Part shown: positions 1-9,561 of the stretch, piece by piece
Layout of the letters: each line of letters begins with the position of its first letter
Numbering within the stretch: the first letter of the stretch is position 1
Source of the DNA: Marinifilaceae bacterium
Lineage (GTDB): Bacteria > Bacteroidota > Bacteroidia > Bacteroidales > Marinifilaceae
DNA: 63,714 nucleotides
Assembly (NCBI GenBank): GCA_016936255.1
Contig: JAFGYE010000033.1
Coordinates: forward strand, 1-63,714
Direction: 5' to 3'
Made by a program: the position numbers and the translations under genes
The notes under the pieces: generated by a model
What the model was told of the DNA's origin: nothing
Seen by the model: the letters and a program-made list of their open reading frames with translations, nothing else
Databases searched by the model: none

Positions 1-2
1 AT

Positions 3-449
3 CAGATTATTGGGATGCGTTTCGAAGATTTTGTAGTTGGCGAAACTCACGATACCGATATCGAAAAGCAAGTTGTAAGTGCTGATAGTGTTGAAGTTGG
101 GTCGACCAAACTAAAAAATGGCGAAACAATTAAAGTATACAATATTGTGAAAGCCAAATTGCATATTCACAAACGTGAGGTGATTTCTAAAGGAATACTT
201 TCTCTTCATATTATTGAATTCGAAAACCAAAAGGAAGTAAATAACAAACAATTTGGTGGTCAATTTAACTGGTTTTACCAATGGGGAAATTACAATGGTG
301 ACGAAAGAGCTTTAACAAAAGAAGAATTGAATATTTGCCATAGCGAGCCAATTCTCCCTCCTGCTCATCAGGATTTATTTGTAGAGTTTACAAAACCTAT
401 TTTCACTGATCTTACTGCGGAGTTAAGACGATTCTATAATCTATACTAA
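3..449 (+). CDS. hypothetical protein, probably 5'-truncated by the window edge
   Basis: I do not recognise this protein. An ATG lies at position 15, but the frame is open back to the first full codon at position 3, so the real start may lie outside the window. The visible product is about 144 residues, rich in charged and aromatic residues, with no signal peptide or membrane segment. A proline-bearing stretch (SEPILPPAHQD) near residue 110 and a C-terminus ending RRFYNLY look like a folded soluble domain. It is followed by a strong hairpin terminator at 531-565, so it is the last gene of its transcript. Confidence 0.6.
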   Translation, partial: QIIGMRFEDFVVGETHDTDIEKQVVSADSVEVGSTKLKNGETIKVYNIVKAKLHIHKREVISKGILSLHIIEFENQKEVNNKQFGGQFNWFYQWGNYNGDERALTKEELNICHSEPILPPAHQDLFVEFTKPIFTDLTAELRRFYNLY

Positions 450-530
450 TTAATACTCTTATGTTGAGAAAAGAACATATGATGCCAACTTAAGTTTATT
501 TACTGCCAGCAAAAGACGCACTCAAAAAAA

Positions 531-570
531 CAAAGAGGCAGAAATTTAATTTTTCTGCCTCTTTGTGTAT
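531..570. terminator. bidirectional intrinsic terminator
   Basis: A perfect 14-bp stem (531-544 with 552-565, core AAAGAGGCAG / CTGCCTCTTT) encloses a 7-base loop. It is preceded by a run of A and followed by a T-rich stretch, so it can end transcripts from both convergent genes around it. Confidence 0.85.
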
Positions 571-581
571 TTTAAAACTCC

Positions 582-1298
582 TTATCGATTGCGGTGAATC
601 AAATTGTAGTCAACAATTAGTGTTTTAAAAAACTCGAGAGGCTGCATTTCTGTCTTGATTCCCAGTTTTTCCATCACATTTTTTCGTGCCCGCAACCCAA
701 ATTGCAGCTTTTCAACCGGATCTTCCATGCTCTCAATCTGAGCAATCACCTTTTTAAACAAAGGCAGGTCCTTTTCGTTGATATTTCGCGACTCAGGAAA
801 AACCAGTTCATAATTTTCAGGAATATCAACCAAAATTGTATTTTCAATCGACACTTTTCGCTTTATTCTTATTACAGTCGTTTTTGCTAAAATATCGCCC
901 AGACGTTGTCCTTTTTCTCCCAGCACAATACACAAAATACCGCAAATACCATAGGTCAACGAAACATCAACCAATCGAAACATCCAGCGAATCAAATAAT
1001 TTAAAAAAGTGGGTGCTGATCCGTCAACAGTGCTCACTTTAATTTTCATGATTTTTTTTCCCGGAGTCTGACCGTTCATAAAAACCTCAAATATCAAGGA
1101 GTAAAACATTAAGGGGACTAAAAAAAACAAGATCCAAACTGCATCTTTTCCTATTAAGCCAATTACAAGCAGCAAAAGCATATAGATCACAAAAAAGAAT
1201 AATAAATCGAGCAAAGAGGCAGATATCCTTTCTCCAATACTTGCCAATTGAAAATTAATGCGAACATTTTGAGTTGTTTCTATTCCTATATCTGCCAT
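582..1298 (-). CDS. RDD family membrane protein
   Basis: Integral membrane protein of 238 residues. The RDD domain covers about residues 15-150: the early Arg and Asp are seen in GERISASLLD, followed by two hydrophobic helices (about 30-70), the conserved GQTPGKKIMKIKV segment and a third Arg/Asp-bearing helix (RWMFRLVDVSL). A hydrophilic tail of about 90 residues is probably cytoplasmic. RDD proteins are often found beside SpoIIM/MoxR operons in Bacteroidota, and here the gene diverges from one. The family's function is poorly defined (transport or envelope quality control). The family call is firm; the role is not known. Confidence 0.88.
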   Translation of the reverse strand: MADIGIETTQNVRINFQLASIGERISASLLDLLFFFVIYMLLLLVIGLIGKDAVWILFFLVPLMFYSLIFEVFMNGQTPGKKIMKIKVSTVDGSAPTFLNYLIRWMFRLVDVSLTYGICGILCIVLGEKGQRLGDILAKTTVIRIKRKVSIENTILVDIPENYELVFPESRNINEKDLPLFKKVIAQIESMEDPVEKLQFGLRARKNVMEKLGIKTEMQPLEFFKTLIVDYNLIHRNR

Positions 1299-1498
1299 TT
1301 GCTATTGAATTTTGTGAACCCGAATATACCTATCATAAGAAAATAAAAGAAATAATCGAATAATTATTTTCATCATTTAAAATCATTTTACTGACTTACT
1401 GCCAGTTAGTAAATCCACCAAGCATTTAAACTTAATCTGATATTTGTAATTTTCCTTAATTACAATAACTTTAGCATTGTTTTATAGAAATCCCCTAA

Positions 1499-2461
1499 AT
1501 GAAAGAAGTAGTTTTTCTGGATCGTAATAGTAAAAAATGGATAGAATTTGAAAATCTTCTTGCTGATGAATCCCATAACGATCCTGATTCCATTGCCAAT
1601 TTATACATCCAATTAACGGATGATCTTTCCTATGCACAAACCTTTTACCCAAATTCATCTACTACTGAATATCTCAATCAATTAAGTGTGAGTGTTCATC
1701 AACAAATTTATAAAAACCAAAAAGCACAAAAGGGAAAATTCAAGCAGTTTTGGACTACAGATTTGCCTTTAATTCTTTTCCAAACACGAAAACAATTACT
1801 TTATTCTTTACTAATATTTCTTACCGCTGCTCTTTTGGGTGTAGTATCGACAATTAATGATCAGTCTTTTGTACGCGCTATTCTTGGAGATAACTACGTA
1901 AATATGACCATTGACAACATAAAAAAAGGAGATCCAATGGCCGTTTACAAACAGGAAGGGCAAACAGAAATGTTTCTAGGAATTACCATCAATAACATTA
2001 AAGTCTCCTTTATGGCTTTTGTTTTTGGGATACTTACTGCTTTCGGAAGCGGATACATTCTTTTTAATAATGGAATTATGCTGGGAAGCTTCACTTATTT
2101 CTTTGTTGAAAATGGTTTGTTCTGGGAGAGCACCCGGGTAATATGGATACATGGAACGCTTGAAATTTCTGCCATTATTATCTCTGGAGCGGCAGGAATT
2201 GTAATGGGAAACAGTATTGTTTTCCCTGGCACCCTGCCTCGCAAAACATCCATGCAAATTGGAGTTCGCAAAGGCATTAAAATTGTAATTGGAATTATAC
2301 CTATGTTTATTGTTGCCGGCTTTTTAGAAGGCTATGTAACCCGACATACCGAAATGCCAATGTGGCTAAGTTGGATCATTATCATCTGTTCCCTGCTATT
2401 CGTAATTTGGTATTTTATTGTTAATCCTAAAACCACATATCAAAAACTAAGCAATTCATAA
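1499..2461 (+). CDS. SpoIIM (stage II sporulation protein M / DUF95) family membrane protein
   Basis: Membrane protein of 320 residues, first gene of a six-gene operon running to 7653. About 95 soluble N-terminal residues are followed by a hydrophobic helix (near 103-120) and then a bundle of helices to the C-terminus. The region with FMAFVFGILTAFGSGYILFNNGIMLG and the Glu-containing helix LEISAIIISGAAG are typical of the SpoIIM/DUF95 family, which occurs widely in non-sporulating bacteria together with MoxR and DUF58 genes. In this context it is presumed to belong to a membrane complex built around the MoxR chaperone, not to sporulation. Confidence 0.88.
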   Translation: MKEVVFLDRNSKKWIEFENLLADESHNDPDSIANLYIQLTDDLSYAQTFYPNSSTTEYLNQLSVSVHQQIYKNQKAQKGKFKQFWTTDLPLILFQTRKQLLYSLLIFLTAALLGVVSTINDQSFVRAILGDNYVNMTIDNIKKGDPMAVYKQEGQTEMFLGITINNIKVSFMAFVFGILTAFGSGYILFNNGIMLGSFTYFFVENGLFWESTRVIWIHGTLEISAIIISGAAGIVMGNSIVFPGTLPRKTSMQIGVRKGIKIVIGIIPMFIVAGFLEGYVTRHTEMPMWLSWIIIICSLLFVIWYFIVNPKTTYQKLSNS

Positions 2462-2481
2462 AAACCAATTAATTTAAAAAA

Positions 2482-3339
2482 ATGACAGATAATAAGTTAC
2501 AACTCGAAAAAAATCGTGACTTTGGAGAACTTTTCAACGACACCTTCCTTTTTATAAAGTACAATTTTAAAAATTTACTAAAAGGAATCATCTACTTTGT
2601 AATTCCGTTTACTTTGCTTCAGGGAATTGCCCTTGGAGTCATCCAATACGAAACTCTTTCCTCTTTATCCTTCGGTGATAAAATAAATGTATTCTCATCG
2701 GGTTCGGTACTTACGGCAACAATGTTTAGTTACCTTTTTATGTTACTGGCCTATTCTTTTGCTATGGCATTTGTATTTCAGTATATGAAATTATACAAAT
2801 CTTCGGATAGTGAAATAGTTGATCTGAAGCAGGTTTGGAACGCAATGCTTGGAGTAACCCCTAAAATCTTTTTGACAATTATTTCTATTGGGATTATTTC
2901 CGGAATTGGATTTGTTCTATTGGTTGTTCCCGGCATTTACTTAATGATTTGTTTTAGTCTTGTTATTCCAATCATTATTTTCGAAGGCGATTCGATTGGC
3001 GAAGCTCTAAACAACTGTTTTGCATTGATAAAAAATAACTGGTGGAGAACATTTGTTTTTCTTATTGTGATTGCCATGCTGGCCGCTTGTCTGCAATTTG
3101 TTTTTCAACTGCCAATGTTAATTTATCAAACAATAGCTACTTTTCATGTCGTTCAAGAAGGTGCTATGCAAAGCAATCAAAGTATAATGATTCTCTTTTC
3201 AATTATACAAACCGCTGGTGCATCGCTAATGCAACTGATTCCTATTACCGGGATTGGAATAATGTACTTTAGTCTGGTTGAGCAAAAACAAAATCCTGCA
3301 TTACTAAAAGAGTTGGAAAGCGTTGGAGCTAATGAATAA
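2482..3339 (+). CDS. multi-pass membrane protein of the MoxR operon, unknown function
   Basis: Protein of 285 residues with about six hydrophobic segments. The N-terminus (DFGELFNDTFLFIKYNFKN) resembles the start of glycerophosphoryl-diester-phosphodiesterase membrane-domain proteins that share this place in Bacteroidota operons. No catalytic motif is visible. It begins 20 bases after the SpoIIM stop, and its stop overlaps the start of the next gene, so it is translated as part of the operon. I infer a structural role in the same envelope complex. Confidence 0.75.
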   Translation: MTDNKLQLEKNRDFGELFNDTFLFIKYNFKNLLKGIIYFVIPFTLLQGIALGVIQYETLSSLSFGDKINVFSSGSVLTATMFSYLFMLLAYSFAMAFVFQYMKLYKSSDSEIVDLKQVWNAMLGVTPKIFLTIISIGIISGIGFVLLVVPGIYLMICFSLVIPIIIFEGDSIGEALNNCFALIKNNWWRTFVFLIVIAMLAACLQFVFQLPMLIYQTIATFHVVQEGAMQSNQSIMILFSIIQTAGASLMQLIPITGIGIMYFSLVEQKQNPALLKELESVGANE

Positions 3340-4078
3340 AAAAACACTTGCAATACTATTTACAGGCTGGTTTCAATTATTTATTGGAACCAGCCAAATT
3401 TTAGCACAGGAAACTTTCCGCTCCGATACCATCATAACAGATACCGGACAAGTTCAATTGTGGGAAAAATCCATCCCAAAAGAACGTATTGAAAATTACC
3501 GTAAACAAAGCGATTTCAATTACGATTTTACCAATGTAAAACAAGAAAGTGTGTGGGATCGTTTCACTCAGTGGATCAGAAATTGGTTAAATTTCATGAT
3601 CAAAGGACTGGGAGTCATTTGGTTTCTGAGATACCTTATTCTTGCCGGGCTTGTTATCATTTTAATTGCGCTGATTTACAAAAGCAAATTTACCGGCTTG
3701 TTTCGTTCCCAACAGGAAATTACATCTCTGGAGTTTAGTGATACTGCGAACCCGACAAAAATTAATTGGGAGCAAAAAATTAATGAAGCATTTCTTCAAA
3801 AAGAATATCGGTTAGCTTTGCGTTATCACTTTTTATCCCTGTTAAAAAATTTAAGTCAGCACCATTTAATAAGCTGGAAATCGGAAAAAACCAATTACGA
3901 TTACATCCGGGAGATAAAACAGGATAAAATAAAAGCAGATTTTATTGAATTAAGCAAATTGTATGAAGCCGTTTGGTATGGCGATTTCCCCATAACCAAA
4001 ACAGATTATGACCAAATTAATAACGAATTTGGCCGGTTGAATCTCCTTCTTCCGCAAGTAAAAGAATTCGCATCATGA
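3332..4078 (+). CDS. DUF4129 domain-containing membrane protein
   Basis: I place the start at the ATG at 3332, which overlaps the preceding stop (ATGAATAA). It gives a clean signal peptide ending near ILAQ. An upstream TTG at 3323 is in frame but would spoil the signal. Of about 248 residues, the middle carries one transmembrane helix (about 100-120) and the C-terminal half carries the DUF4129-like helical region (WEQKINEAFLQKEYRLALRYHFLSLL, later WYGDFPI). In related operons DUF4129 proteins sit between MoxR and DUF4350 genes. The stop overlaps the next start (ATGA). Confidence 0.82.
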   Translation: MNKKTLAILFTGWFQLFIGTSQILAQETFRSDTIITDTGQVQLWEKSIPKERIENYRKQSDFNYDFTNVKQESVWDRFTQWIRNWLNFMIKGLGVIWFLRYLILAGLVIILIALIYKSKFTGLFRSQQEITSLEFSDTANPTKINWEQKINEAFLQKEYRLALRYHFLSLLKNLSQHHLISWKSEKTNYDYIREIKQDKIKADFIELSKLYEAVWYGDFPITKTDYDQINNEFGRLNLLLPQVKEFAS

Positions 4079-5265
4079 GAATAAATATCCCCAAAAATGC
4101 ACTTCCCGTAATTGGAATTCTAATCATTCTTATATTGATGGAACTTTTTGCGCCTCAGCCAATCGACTGGACAAAAAGTTTTAATGAGGATGACAAACGA
4201 CCGTTTGGTTGTTTTCTACTGAAGGAATTGATACAAAAGGATTTATTTCCTGATCAGGAATTTAAAATCAGCAGCAATGCTATCTGTAACTATCCGGAGA
4301 CTGATAGCCTCGAAACAAAAAAGAATTACATTTTTGTGACCAATGATTTTTCGCCTCAGGCATGGGAAATTAATGCAATTATGAATTTGGCTAAAAATGG
4401 AAATCAAGTATTTATTGCAAGTTCAAATTTAGGAAAAGCCTTTTCAGATTCTTTGCATGTGCATATCGAAAGTGATATTCAGTTTTCCGAATTGGTGGCG
4501 GCAAAAGAAAAATCTCAAAATTTCGAAAATCCAGATTTACAGGAAAAATCGAAGTATAAATACCCAAAAGCATTTGACAATTCAACAATAACCAAATTTA
4601 ATAAAGACAGTGTAATTGTTCTGGGGCGCGATCATCAAAGAAAAATTCAGTTGTTGAAAGTTCCCTATGGAAAAGGCAATTTCTTAATTAGCTGTCAGCC
4701 ATTAGCCTTTACCAATTACAATGCAGTACAAAATGAGAATGCAAATTATATTGCAGGAGTATTCAGCTATTTACCTCCCAATCCGATAGTGTGGGATGAA
4801 TATTACAAACCTCTTAGAGCTTTGCGCTCCACAAGTCCAATCATTTTTCTGCTTTCGAGTCCTCCATTGAAAATGGCCTACTACCTTTTGCTCGCCTGCT
4901 TACTTCTTGTTCTTATTTTTCAAGGCAAACGTCAGCAAAAAATGATTCCCGTTCTAAAACCATTGCCCAATACCTCTCTTGAATTTATTAAAACAATGGG
5001 CCGGTTGTATTACAACCGTAAAAATCACAAAGACATTGCTCTAAAGAAAATTAAATACCTGAAAGAATTTTGTAAGAGCCGCTATCATATCGATTTAAAC
5101 ATTGATACTTTACATGAAACAAGTAAGCGTTCGGGAATTTCCTTAAAAACCCTTGAAATTCTTCTTAATCAAGCAGATAAAATAACTAATTCTCAGAACA
5201 TATCACAGGAGACACTGGAAGATTTACACTCAAAAGTGGAATACATTTATAAATCCGGCAAATAA
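4075..5265 (+). CDS. DUF4350 domain-containing membrane protein
   Basis: Protein of 396 residues with an N-terminal membrane anchor (about 10-27), a domain facing the periplasm, and a second transmembrane helix near residue 265. The lumenal part follows the DUF4350 pattern: RPFGCFLLKELI early, a strand-rich Rossmann-like middle (VTNDFSPQAWEINAIM, NGNQVFIASS), and GKGNFLISCQPLAFTNYN near the end. It starts within the stop codon of the DUF4129 gene. Such proteins are thought to work with MoxR/DUF58, but no activity has been assigned. Confidence 0.82.
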   Translation: MRINIPKNALPVIGILIILILMELFAPQPIDWTKSFNEDDKRPFGCFLLKELIQKDLFPDQEFKISSNAICNYPETDSLETKKNYIFVTNDFSPQAWEINAIMNLAKNGNQVFIASSNLGKAFSDSLHVHIESDIQFSELVAAKEKSQNFENPDLQEKSKYKYPKAFDNSTITKFNKDSVIVLGRDHQRKIQLLKVPYGKGNFLISCQPLAFTNYNAVQNENANYIAGVFSYLPPNPIVWDEYYKPLRALRSTSPIIFLLSSPPLKMAYYLLLACLLLVLIFQGKRQQKMIPVLKPLPNTSLEFIKTMGRLYYNRKNHKDIALKKIKYLKEFCKSRYHIDLNIDTLHETSKRSGISLKTLEILLNQADKITNSQNISQETLEDLHSKVEYIYKSGK

Positions 5266-5278
5266 AATAAACCCTACA

Positions 5279-6259
5279 ATGGAAAACAAACTGCAATTTA
5301 AAAACCGCATAGATTTGGAAGAGCTTAATCATCTGATTGGCCAAATTAAATATGAAATTAAAAAAGTAATTATCGGTCAGGAGAAAAATATCGACCTGCT
5401 GTTGGTCGGATTGTTTGCTAAAGGCCACGTTTTAATTGAAGGTGTTCCAGGAATAGCAAAAACCCTATCTGCCAAACTGCTCGCCAAATCAATTTCCTCC
5501 GGTTTTTCACGCATTCAATTTACCCCCGATTTAATGCCATCCGATGTTTTGGGAACTACCATATTCAACTTAAGCACATCAAAATTTGAGTTTAACAAAG
5601 GTCCTATTTTTTCTAATATTATATTGATAGATGAAATTAACCGGGCTTCAGCAAAAACACAATCAGCACTTTTCGAAGTGATGGAAGAAGCTCAGATTAG
5701 TATTGATGGAACCACTCATAAAATGGAACAGCCATTTTGGGTAATTGCAACACAAAACCCTATCGAGCAAGAAGGAACTTACCGTTTGCCGGAAGCGCAG
5801 CTGGATCGTTTTCTCATGAAAATAGAATTTACTTATCCTGATGAACAGGAAGAACTTGAAATTCTATCGACAAAAAATGCAAGAAAAGGTAAAAATGAAA
5901 CATTTGAAATAACTGAGGTATTAAATTCAGAACAAATTAATCTATTGCGTCAGCAGGTTCAGGAAATACACATTGAGGAGAACCTTCAGAAGTATATTGT
6001 TCAAATTGTTCAAAGCACAAGAAATCATCCTGGAATTATTCTGGGAGCTTCGCCAAGAGCATCGGTTGCAGTAATGATGGCGGCAAAAGCCCTTTCGGCC
6101 ATAAGAGGCAGAGATTTCGTTACGCCGGATGATATTAAAGAAGTGGCGATTCCTGCCTTGCATCACAGACTAATACTAACTCCTGAAAAAGAAATGGAAG
6201 GTGTGCTTCCAAAACAAATTATTGCGCAAATTATGGAAGGAATTGAAATTCCTCGATAG
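5279..6259 (+). CDS. MoxR family AAA+ ATPase
   Basis: Cytoplasmic AAA+ chaperone of 326 residues, the normal length. Walker A is GVPGIAKT (55-62) and Walker B is IILIDEINRA (about 114-123). The sensor/arginine-finger region ATQNPIEQEGTYRLPEAQLDRF is intact, so it should hydrolyse ATP. MoxR proteins remodel or load cofactors on partner proteins that usually carry a von Willebrand A domain. Here the partner is most likely the DUF58 protein encoded just downstream, with the four membrane proteins upstream forming the rest of the complex. Confidence 0.95.
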   Translation: MENKLQFKNRIDLEELNHLIGQIKYEIKKVIIGQEKNIDLLLVGLFAKGHVLIEGVPGIAKTLSAKLLAKSISSGFSRIQFTPDLMPSDVLGTTIFNLSTSKFEFNKGPIFSNIILIDEINRASAKTQSALFEVMEEAQISIDGTTHKMEQPFWVIATQNPIEQEGTYRLPEAQLDRFLMKIEFTYPDEQEELEILSTKNARKGKNETFEITEVLNSEQINLLRQQVQEIHIEENLQKYIVQIVQSTRNHPGIILGASPRASVAVMMAAKALSAIRGRDFVTPDDIKEVAIPALHHRLILTPEKEMEGVLPKQIIAQIMEGIEIPR

Positions 6260-6321
6260 CAAATCCGAACCAATCCGTTCAGAAAAAAATCAATGTTCCC
6301 AATACTAATGAACTACCATTA

Positions 6322-7653
6322 ATGAAATTCATTAAATCAATATATCTAAAACCAAAATTTTACTGGATACTGGTAATTGTGGCTGTAATCTCCATTCTCG
6401 GGCATTTTATTCCATTTCTATTTCCAGCAGCCCGGCTTCTCTTGCTTTTATTTTTGGTATGTCTGGCTTTGGATATCTTTATTCTCTACCGAGAGAAAAA
6501 AGGAATAACTGCATCGCGAAAGTGTCCTGAGAAACTATCAAACGGAGATGAGAATACCATTTTAATACTGATAGAAAATAATTATTCGTTATCCACACAA
6601 ACAGATGTTATTGATGAGTTGCCGGTTCAGTTTCAAAAAAGGGATTTTCTTTATTCTTTTCAACTAAAACCCGGTGAAGAAAAGCAAATAAATTACGAAG
6701 TAAGACCCACAGCAAGAGGTGAATATCATTTTGGTTTTTTGAATGTTTTTGTTGCTTCCTTTTTAGGGCTCATAAAAAGAAGATACAAAATAGAGGCAGA
6801 ACAAATGCTTCCTTGTTATCCATCGTTTATGCAAATGCGTCAATACGAATTATTGGCCATTTCGAATCGTTTGAGCGATTATGGTGTGAAACGGATACGA
6901 CGAATCGGGCACCAAATGGAATTCGACCAAATCCGGGAATATGTAAAAGGTGATGATTACAGAACCATTAACTGGAAAGCTACTGCCCGTAAATCGCAAA
7001 TAATGGTGAACCAGTATCAGGATGAAAAGTCACAACCTGTTTACTGTCTTATTGATACCGGCCGATCGATGAAAATGCCCTTTGATGGTTTAACTCTTCT
7101 TGATTATGCAATTAATACAAGTCTGGTTATTTCAAATACTGCTGTAATTAAACATGATAAAGCCGGAGTAATTTGTTTTGGGAAGAATATCAATGCCCAC
7201 GTTCCCGCTGATGGAAGAAGAACTCAGATCAGGAAAATAATGGAGGTTCTCTACAACCAGAAAACCAATTATCCTGAACCCAATTATGAATTATTACACA
7301 ACTCTGCCCGACGATTGCTTAGAAACAGAAGTTTACTAATTCTCTTCACCAACTTTGAAAGTCTTGATTCAATGAAACGTCAACTACCTTATTTACAAGG
7401 ATTGGCAAAAGATCATTTGTTAATTCTTGTGTTTTTTACGAACACCGAGATCAAAGAAATTACTAAAAAACCTGCCAAAAGCATAGAAGATATTTATATT
7501 AAAACCATAGGCGAAAAATTTATTTACGACAAAAAATTAATCGCAAAAGAATTGGAAAAATATGGAATTCATGCGATATTGAGCAAGCCTAAAGATTTAA
7601 CTACCAACACACTCAATAAATATCTCGAATTTAAGTCAAGAGGATTGATCTAA
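6322..7653 (+). CDS. DUF58 domain-containing protein (vWA-like MoxR partner)
   Basis: Protein of 443 residues and last gene of the operon. Two hydrophobic helices near the N-terminus (about 12-55) anchor it. The DUF58 signature lies at residues 199-220 (MEFDQIREY, then GDDYRTINWKATARK). It leads into a von Willebrand A-type fold whose metal-binding motif DTGRSM is at 245-250 (consensus DxGxS), so the MIDAS site appears intact. Family members are the usual vWA partners of MoxR ATPases. No terminator is seen before the cyclophilin gene 44 bases downstream, so read-through is possible. Confidence 0.92.
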   Translation: MKFIKSIYLKPKFYWILVIVAVISILGHFIPFLFPAARLLLLLFLVCLALDIFILYREKKGITASRKCPEKLSNGDENTILILIENNYSLSTQTDVIDELPVQFQKRDFLYSFQLKPGEEKQINYEVRPTARGEYHFGFLNVFVASFLGLIKRRYKIEAEQMLPCYPSFMQMRQYELLAISNRLSDYGVKRIRRIGHQMEFDQIREYVKGDDYRTINWKATARKSQIMVNQYQDEKSQPVYCLIDTGRSMKMPFDGLTLLDYAINTSLVISNTAVIKHDKAGVICFGKNINAHVPADGRRTQIRKIMEVLYNQKTNYPEPNYELLHNSARRLLRNRSLLILFTNFESLDSMKRQLPYLQGLAKDHLLILVFFTNTEIKEITKKPAKSIEDIYIKTIGEKFIYDKKLIAKELEKYGIHAILSKPKDLTTNTLNKYLEFKSRGLI

Positions 7654-7696
7654 ATAGATTATTCAATTGAAGTATCAGAAATAAAATAAACGAATC

Positions 7697-8272
7697 ATGA
7701 AACACATTTATCTCTTTCTTGTATTTATTCTAATACTAACAGGTTGTACAAATGCTCAGAATCCTAAAGTTGAAATTACAACGACACTAGGAAAAATCGA
7801 ATTGGAAATTTTCAATGACAAAGCACCAGTTACAGCTACATATTTTTTGGAGAATGTAAAAAACAATGTCTTTCAGGATGCTTTCTTCTACCGTGTGGTT
7901 AGAATGGATAACCAACCTAATAATAACATTAAAATTGAAGTTATTCAAGGCGGATTGTACTTTGATTCTATTGTTGATACGAAGCCCACAATTGCTCATG
8001 AAACAACAAAAGAAACCGGTATTTTACATACCAATGGCGTTATTTCCATGGCAAGAAATCAGCCGGGATCGGCCTCAACAGAATTCTTTATTTGCATTGG
8101 AGATCAACCCAATTTAGATTTTGAAGGAATGCGTAATCCGGACGGACAAGGTTTTGCCACATTTGGAAAAGTGACAAAAGGAATGGATGTAGTCAAATTA
8201 ATTCAACAACAAAAAGATAATGCACAAATGCTGGTTGAACGAATCAGTATTTTATCCATCATCCAAAAATAG
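7697..8272 (+). CDS. cyclophilin-type peptidyl-prolyl isomerase, lipoprotein
   Basis: Peptidyl-prolyl cis-trans isomerase of 191 residues. The N-terminus is a lipoprotein signal with lipobox LTGC (Cys 17), so it should be lipid-anchored outside the cytoplasm. The cyclophilin core follows: TTLGKIELEIFNDKAPVT, then FFYRVVR (the catalytic Arg region), GVISMARNQPGSASTEFFI and FATFGKVTKGMDVV. This is the PpiB-like short bacterial form. It probably helps fold exported proteins. It converges with the HAD gene at 8278 with only five bases between the stops. Confidence 0.93.
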   Translation: MKHIYLFLVFILILTGCTNAQNPKVEITTTLGKIELEIFNDKAPVTATYFLENVKNNVFQDAFFYRVVRMDNQPNNNIKIEVIQGGLYFDSIVDTKPTIAHETTKETGILHTNGVISMARNQPGSASTEFFICIGDQPNLDFEGMRNPDGQGFATFGKVTKGMDVVKLIQQQKDNAQMLVERISILSIIQK

Positions 8273-8277
8273 TTGAC

Positions 8278-8967
8278 TTAGATAAGCTGAAGTAATTCCC
8301 TGATGTTTTGAATCTCATTTACACCTGCATTTTGTAATTCTTCATCACTCACTAATTCGTGCTCCCAGGTTGTATGAAATGGTACATAAACAGCCTTGCC
8401 ACCAAGGTTCAATACGGGAATTATATCCGATTTTAAAGAATTTCCTACCATTAAAAACTCATTTACAGGAATATCAAGATGTTGAATCAGCTTTTTGTAA
8501 TCCTCCTCTTTCTTATCGCTCATCACTTCGATATGATGAAAATATTTTAGCAGGCCTGACTTTTTCAATTTCCTTTCCTGATCGAGTAAATCACCTTTGG
8601 TAGCAACAATCAACCTGTATTTTCCCTGAAGGCTTTCCAGCACCTCGACAACACCATCCAATAATTCAATGGACTTATTCATCTGCTGTTTTCCCAATTC
8701 AATAATTGCCTGAATTTTTTCTGAACTAATATTTCCTTTTGTGATTTTCAAACTTGTTTCTATCATCGATAGAATAAAAGCCTTTGTACCATATCCATAC
8801 AAAGGTATGTTGCCAATCTCCGTTGCAAATAATTCTTCGGTGACCTCCTCAAGGCTCATTCCATTTTTCATCAGATTACAAAACGCCATTTCAGATTCTC
8901 TGAAATAGGGTTCATTCACCCAAAGGGTATCATCTGCATCAAATGCAATCACTTTTATTCCATTCAT
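8278..8967 (-). CDS. HAD-superfamily hydrolase
   Basis: Soluble HAD phosphatase of about 229 residues. The start is set at the internal ATG at 8967 (MNGIKVIAFDADDTLW), which puts motif I close to the N-terminus as in the family. The longer frame from 9006 adds 13 residues of no clear purpose. Motif I is DADDTLW, motif II is the VATKGD segment, and motif IV is GNSLKSDIIP. The cap between them is helical (subfamily IA). The substrate cannot be read from the sequence. Confidence 0.88.
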   Translation of the reverse strand: MNGIKVIAFDADDTLWVNEPYFRESEMAFCNLMKNGMSLEEVTEELFATEIGNIPLYGYGTKAFILSMIETSLKITKGNISSEKIQAIIELGKQQMNKSIELLDGVVEVLESLQGKYRLIVATKGDLLDQERKLKKSGLLKYFHHIEVMSDKKEEDYKKLIQHLDIPVNEFLMVGNSLKSDIIPVLNLGGKAVYVPFHTTWEHELVSDEELQNAGVNEIQNIRELLQLI

Positions 8968-9106
8968 GTTTATTTTTTTTGTTACAGCAAAGCTGCAAAA
9001 AGACATTAAGAATACAAAAACTGAACTGCAAAAACGAACAAAATAATTGCAAAAATAAAATCAGCCACTCATCAAAATACATACAACCAACTCATAACCA
9101 ATTAAA

Positions 9107-9138
9107 TTTGATTATATTTTAGTATTTCCGTAATTTGA
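9107..9138 (+). promoter_or_regulatory. Bacteroidota-type promoter for the 9169 gene
   Basis: TTTG at 9107-9110, a 20-base spacer, and a -7 element TAATTTGA at 9131-9138 (imperfect against TAnnTTTG). The inferred start of transcription is about 25 bases before the ATG at 9169. Confidence 0.45.
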
Positions 9139-9168
9139 AAATGCATATTCTCAGAAAGCGCATAACCT

Positions 9169-9546
9169 ATGGAAAAACGTATGTTGTTTCAAGACAATCC
9201 TTCGCAATTTTATCTTATTGCGGCCAGAATTATCGGATTCCTGATTACAGGTGTCTTCATGCTGTTTATGGTACCTGAATTTATTGCCTTATTAAGTAAG
9301 GAAACAGCCAACAATGAAGGATGGATATTAATATTTTATCTCCTTTCAATTGCCTATGGCTGTAGCTTTCTAATCTCTTTCTGGAAAGTTGGACTGGGTG
9401 GATTACTACTCGTAATCAGCAGTGTTTTAATCACACTTTATGCATTTATCGATTCCAATAGCTGGATCGTTTTACTTCTGTTTATTCCTCTTTCGTTCTC
9501 AGGGATTTTATTTCTGATTTATTGGAGAAAAAAACAAATCAGCTAA
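9169..9546 (+). CDS. small four-helix membrane protein, unknown function
   Basis: Protein of 125 residues that I cannot assign to a function. It has four predicted membrane helices (about 18-38, 50-66, 70-95, 98-118), short charged loops and a basic C-terminal end (WRKKQIS). It stands alone behind its own promoter and converges with the PrpE-like phosphatase gene. Small membrane proteins of this shape are common in Bacteroidota. Confidence 0.7.
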   Translation: MEKRMLFQDNPSQFYLIAARIIGFLITGVFMLFMVPEFIALLSKETANNEGWILIFYLLSIAYGCSFLISFWKVGLGGLLLVISSVLITLYAFIDSNSWIVLLLFIPLSFSGILFLIYWRKKQIS

Positions 9547-9561
9547 AGAGCAATGTCCCTC

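Noticed and set aside
4995-5025. Palindrome CGGTTGTA-T-TACAACCG
   Set aside because: It lies inside the DUF4350 coding region and encodes conserved-looking residues; nothing suggests an operator.
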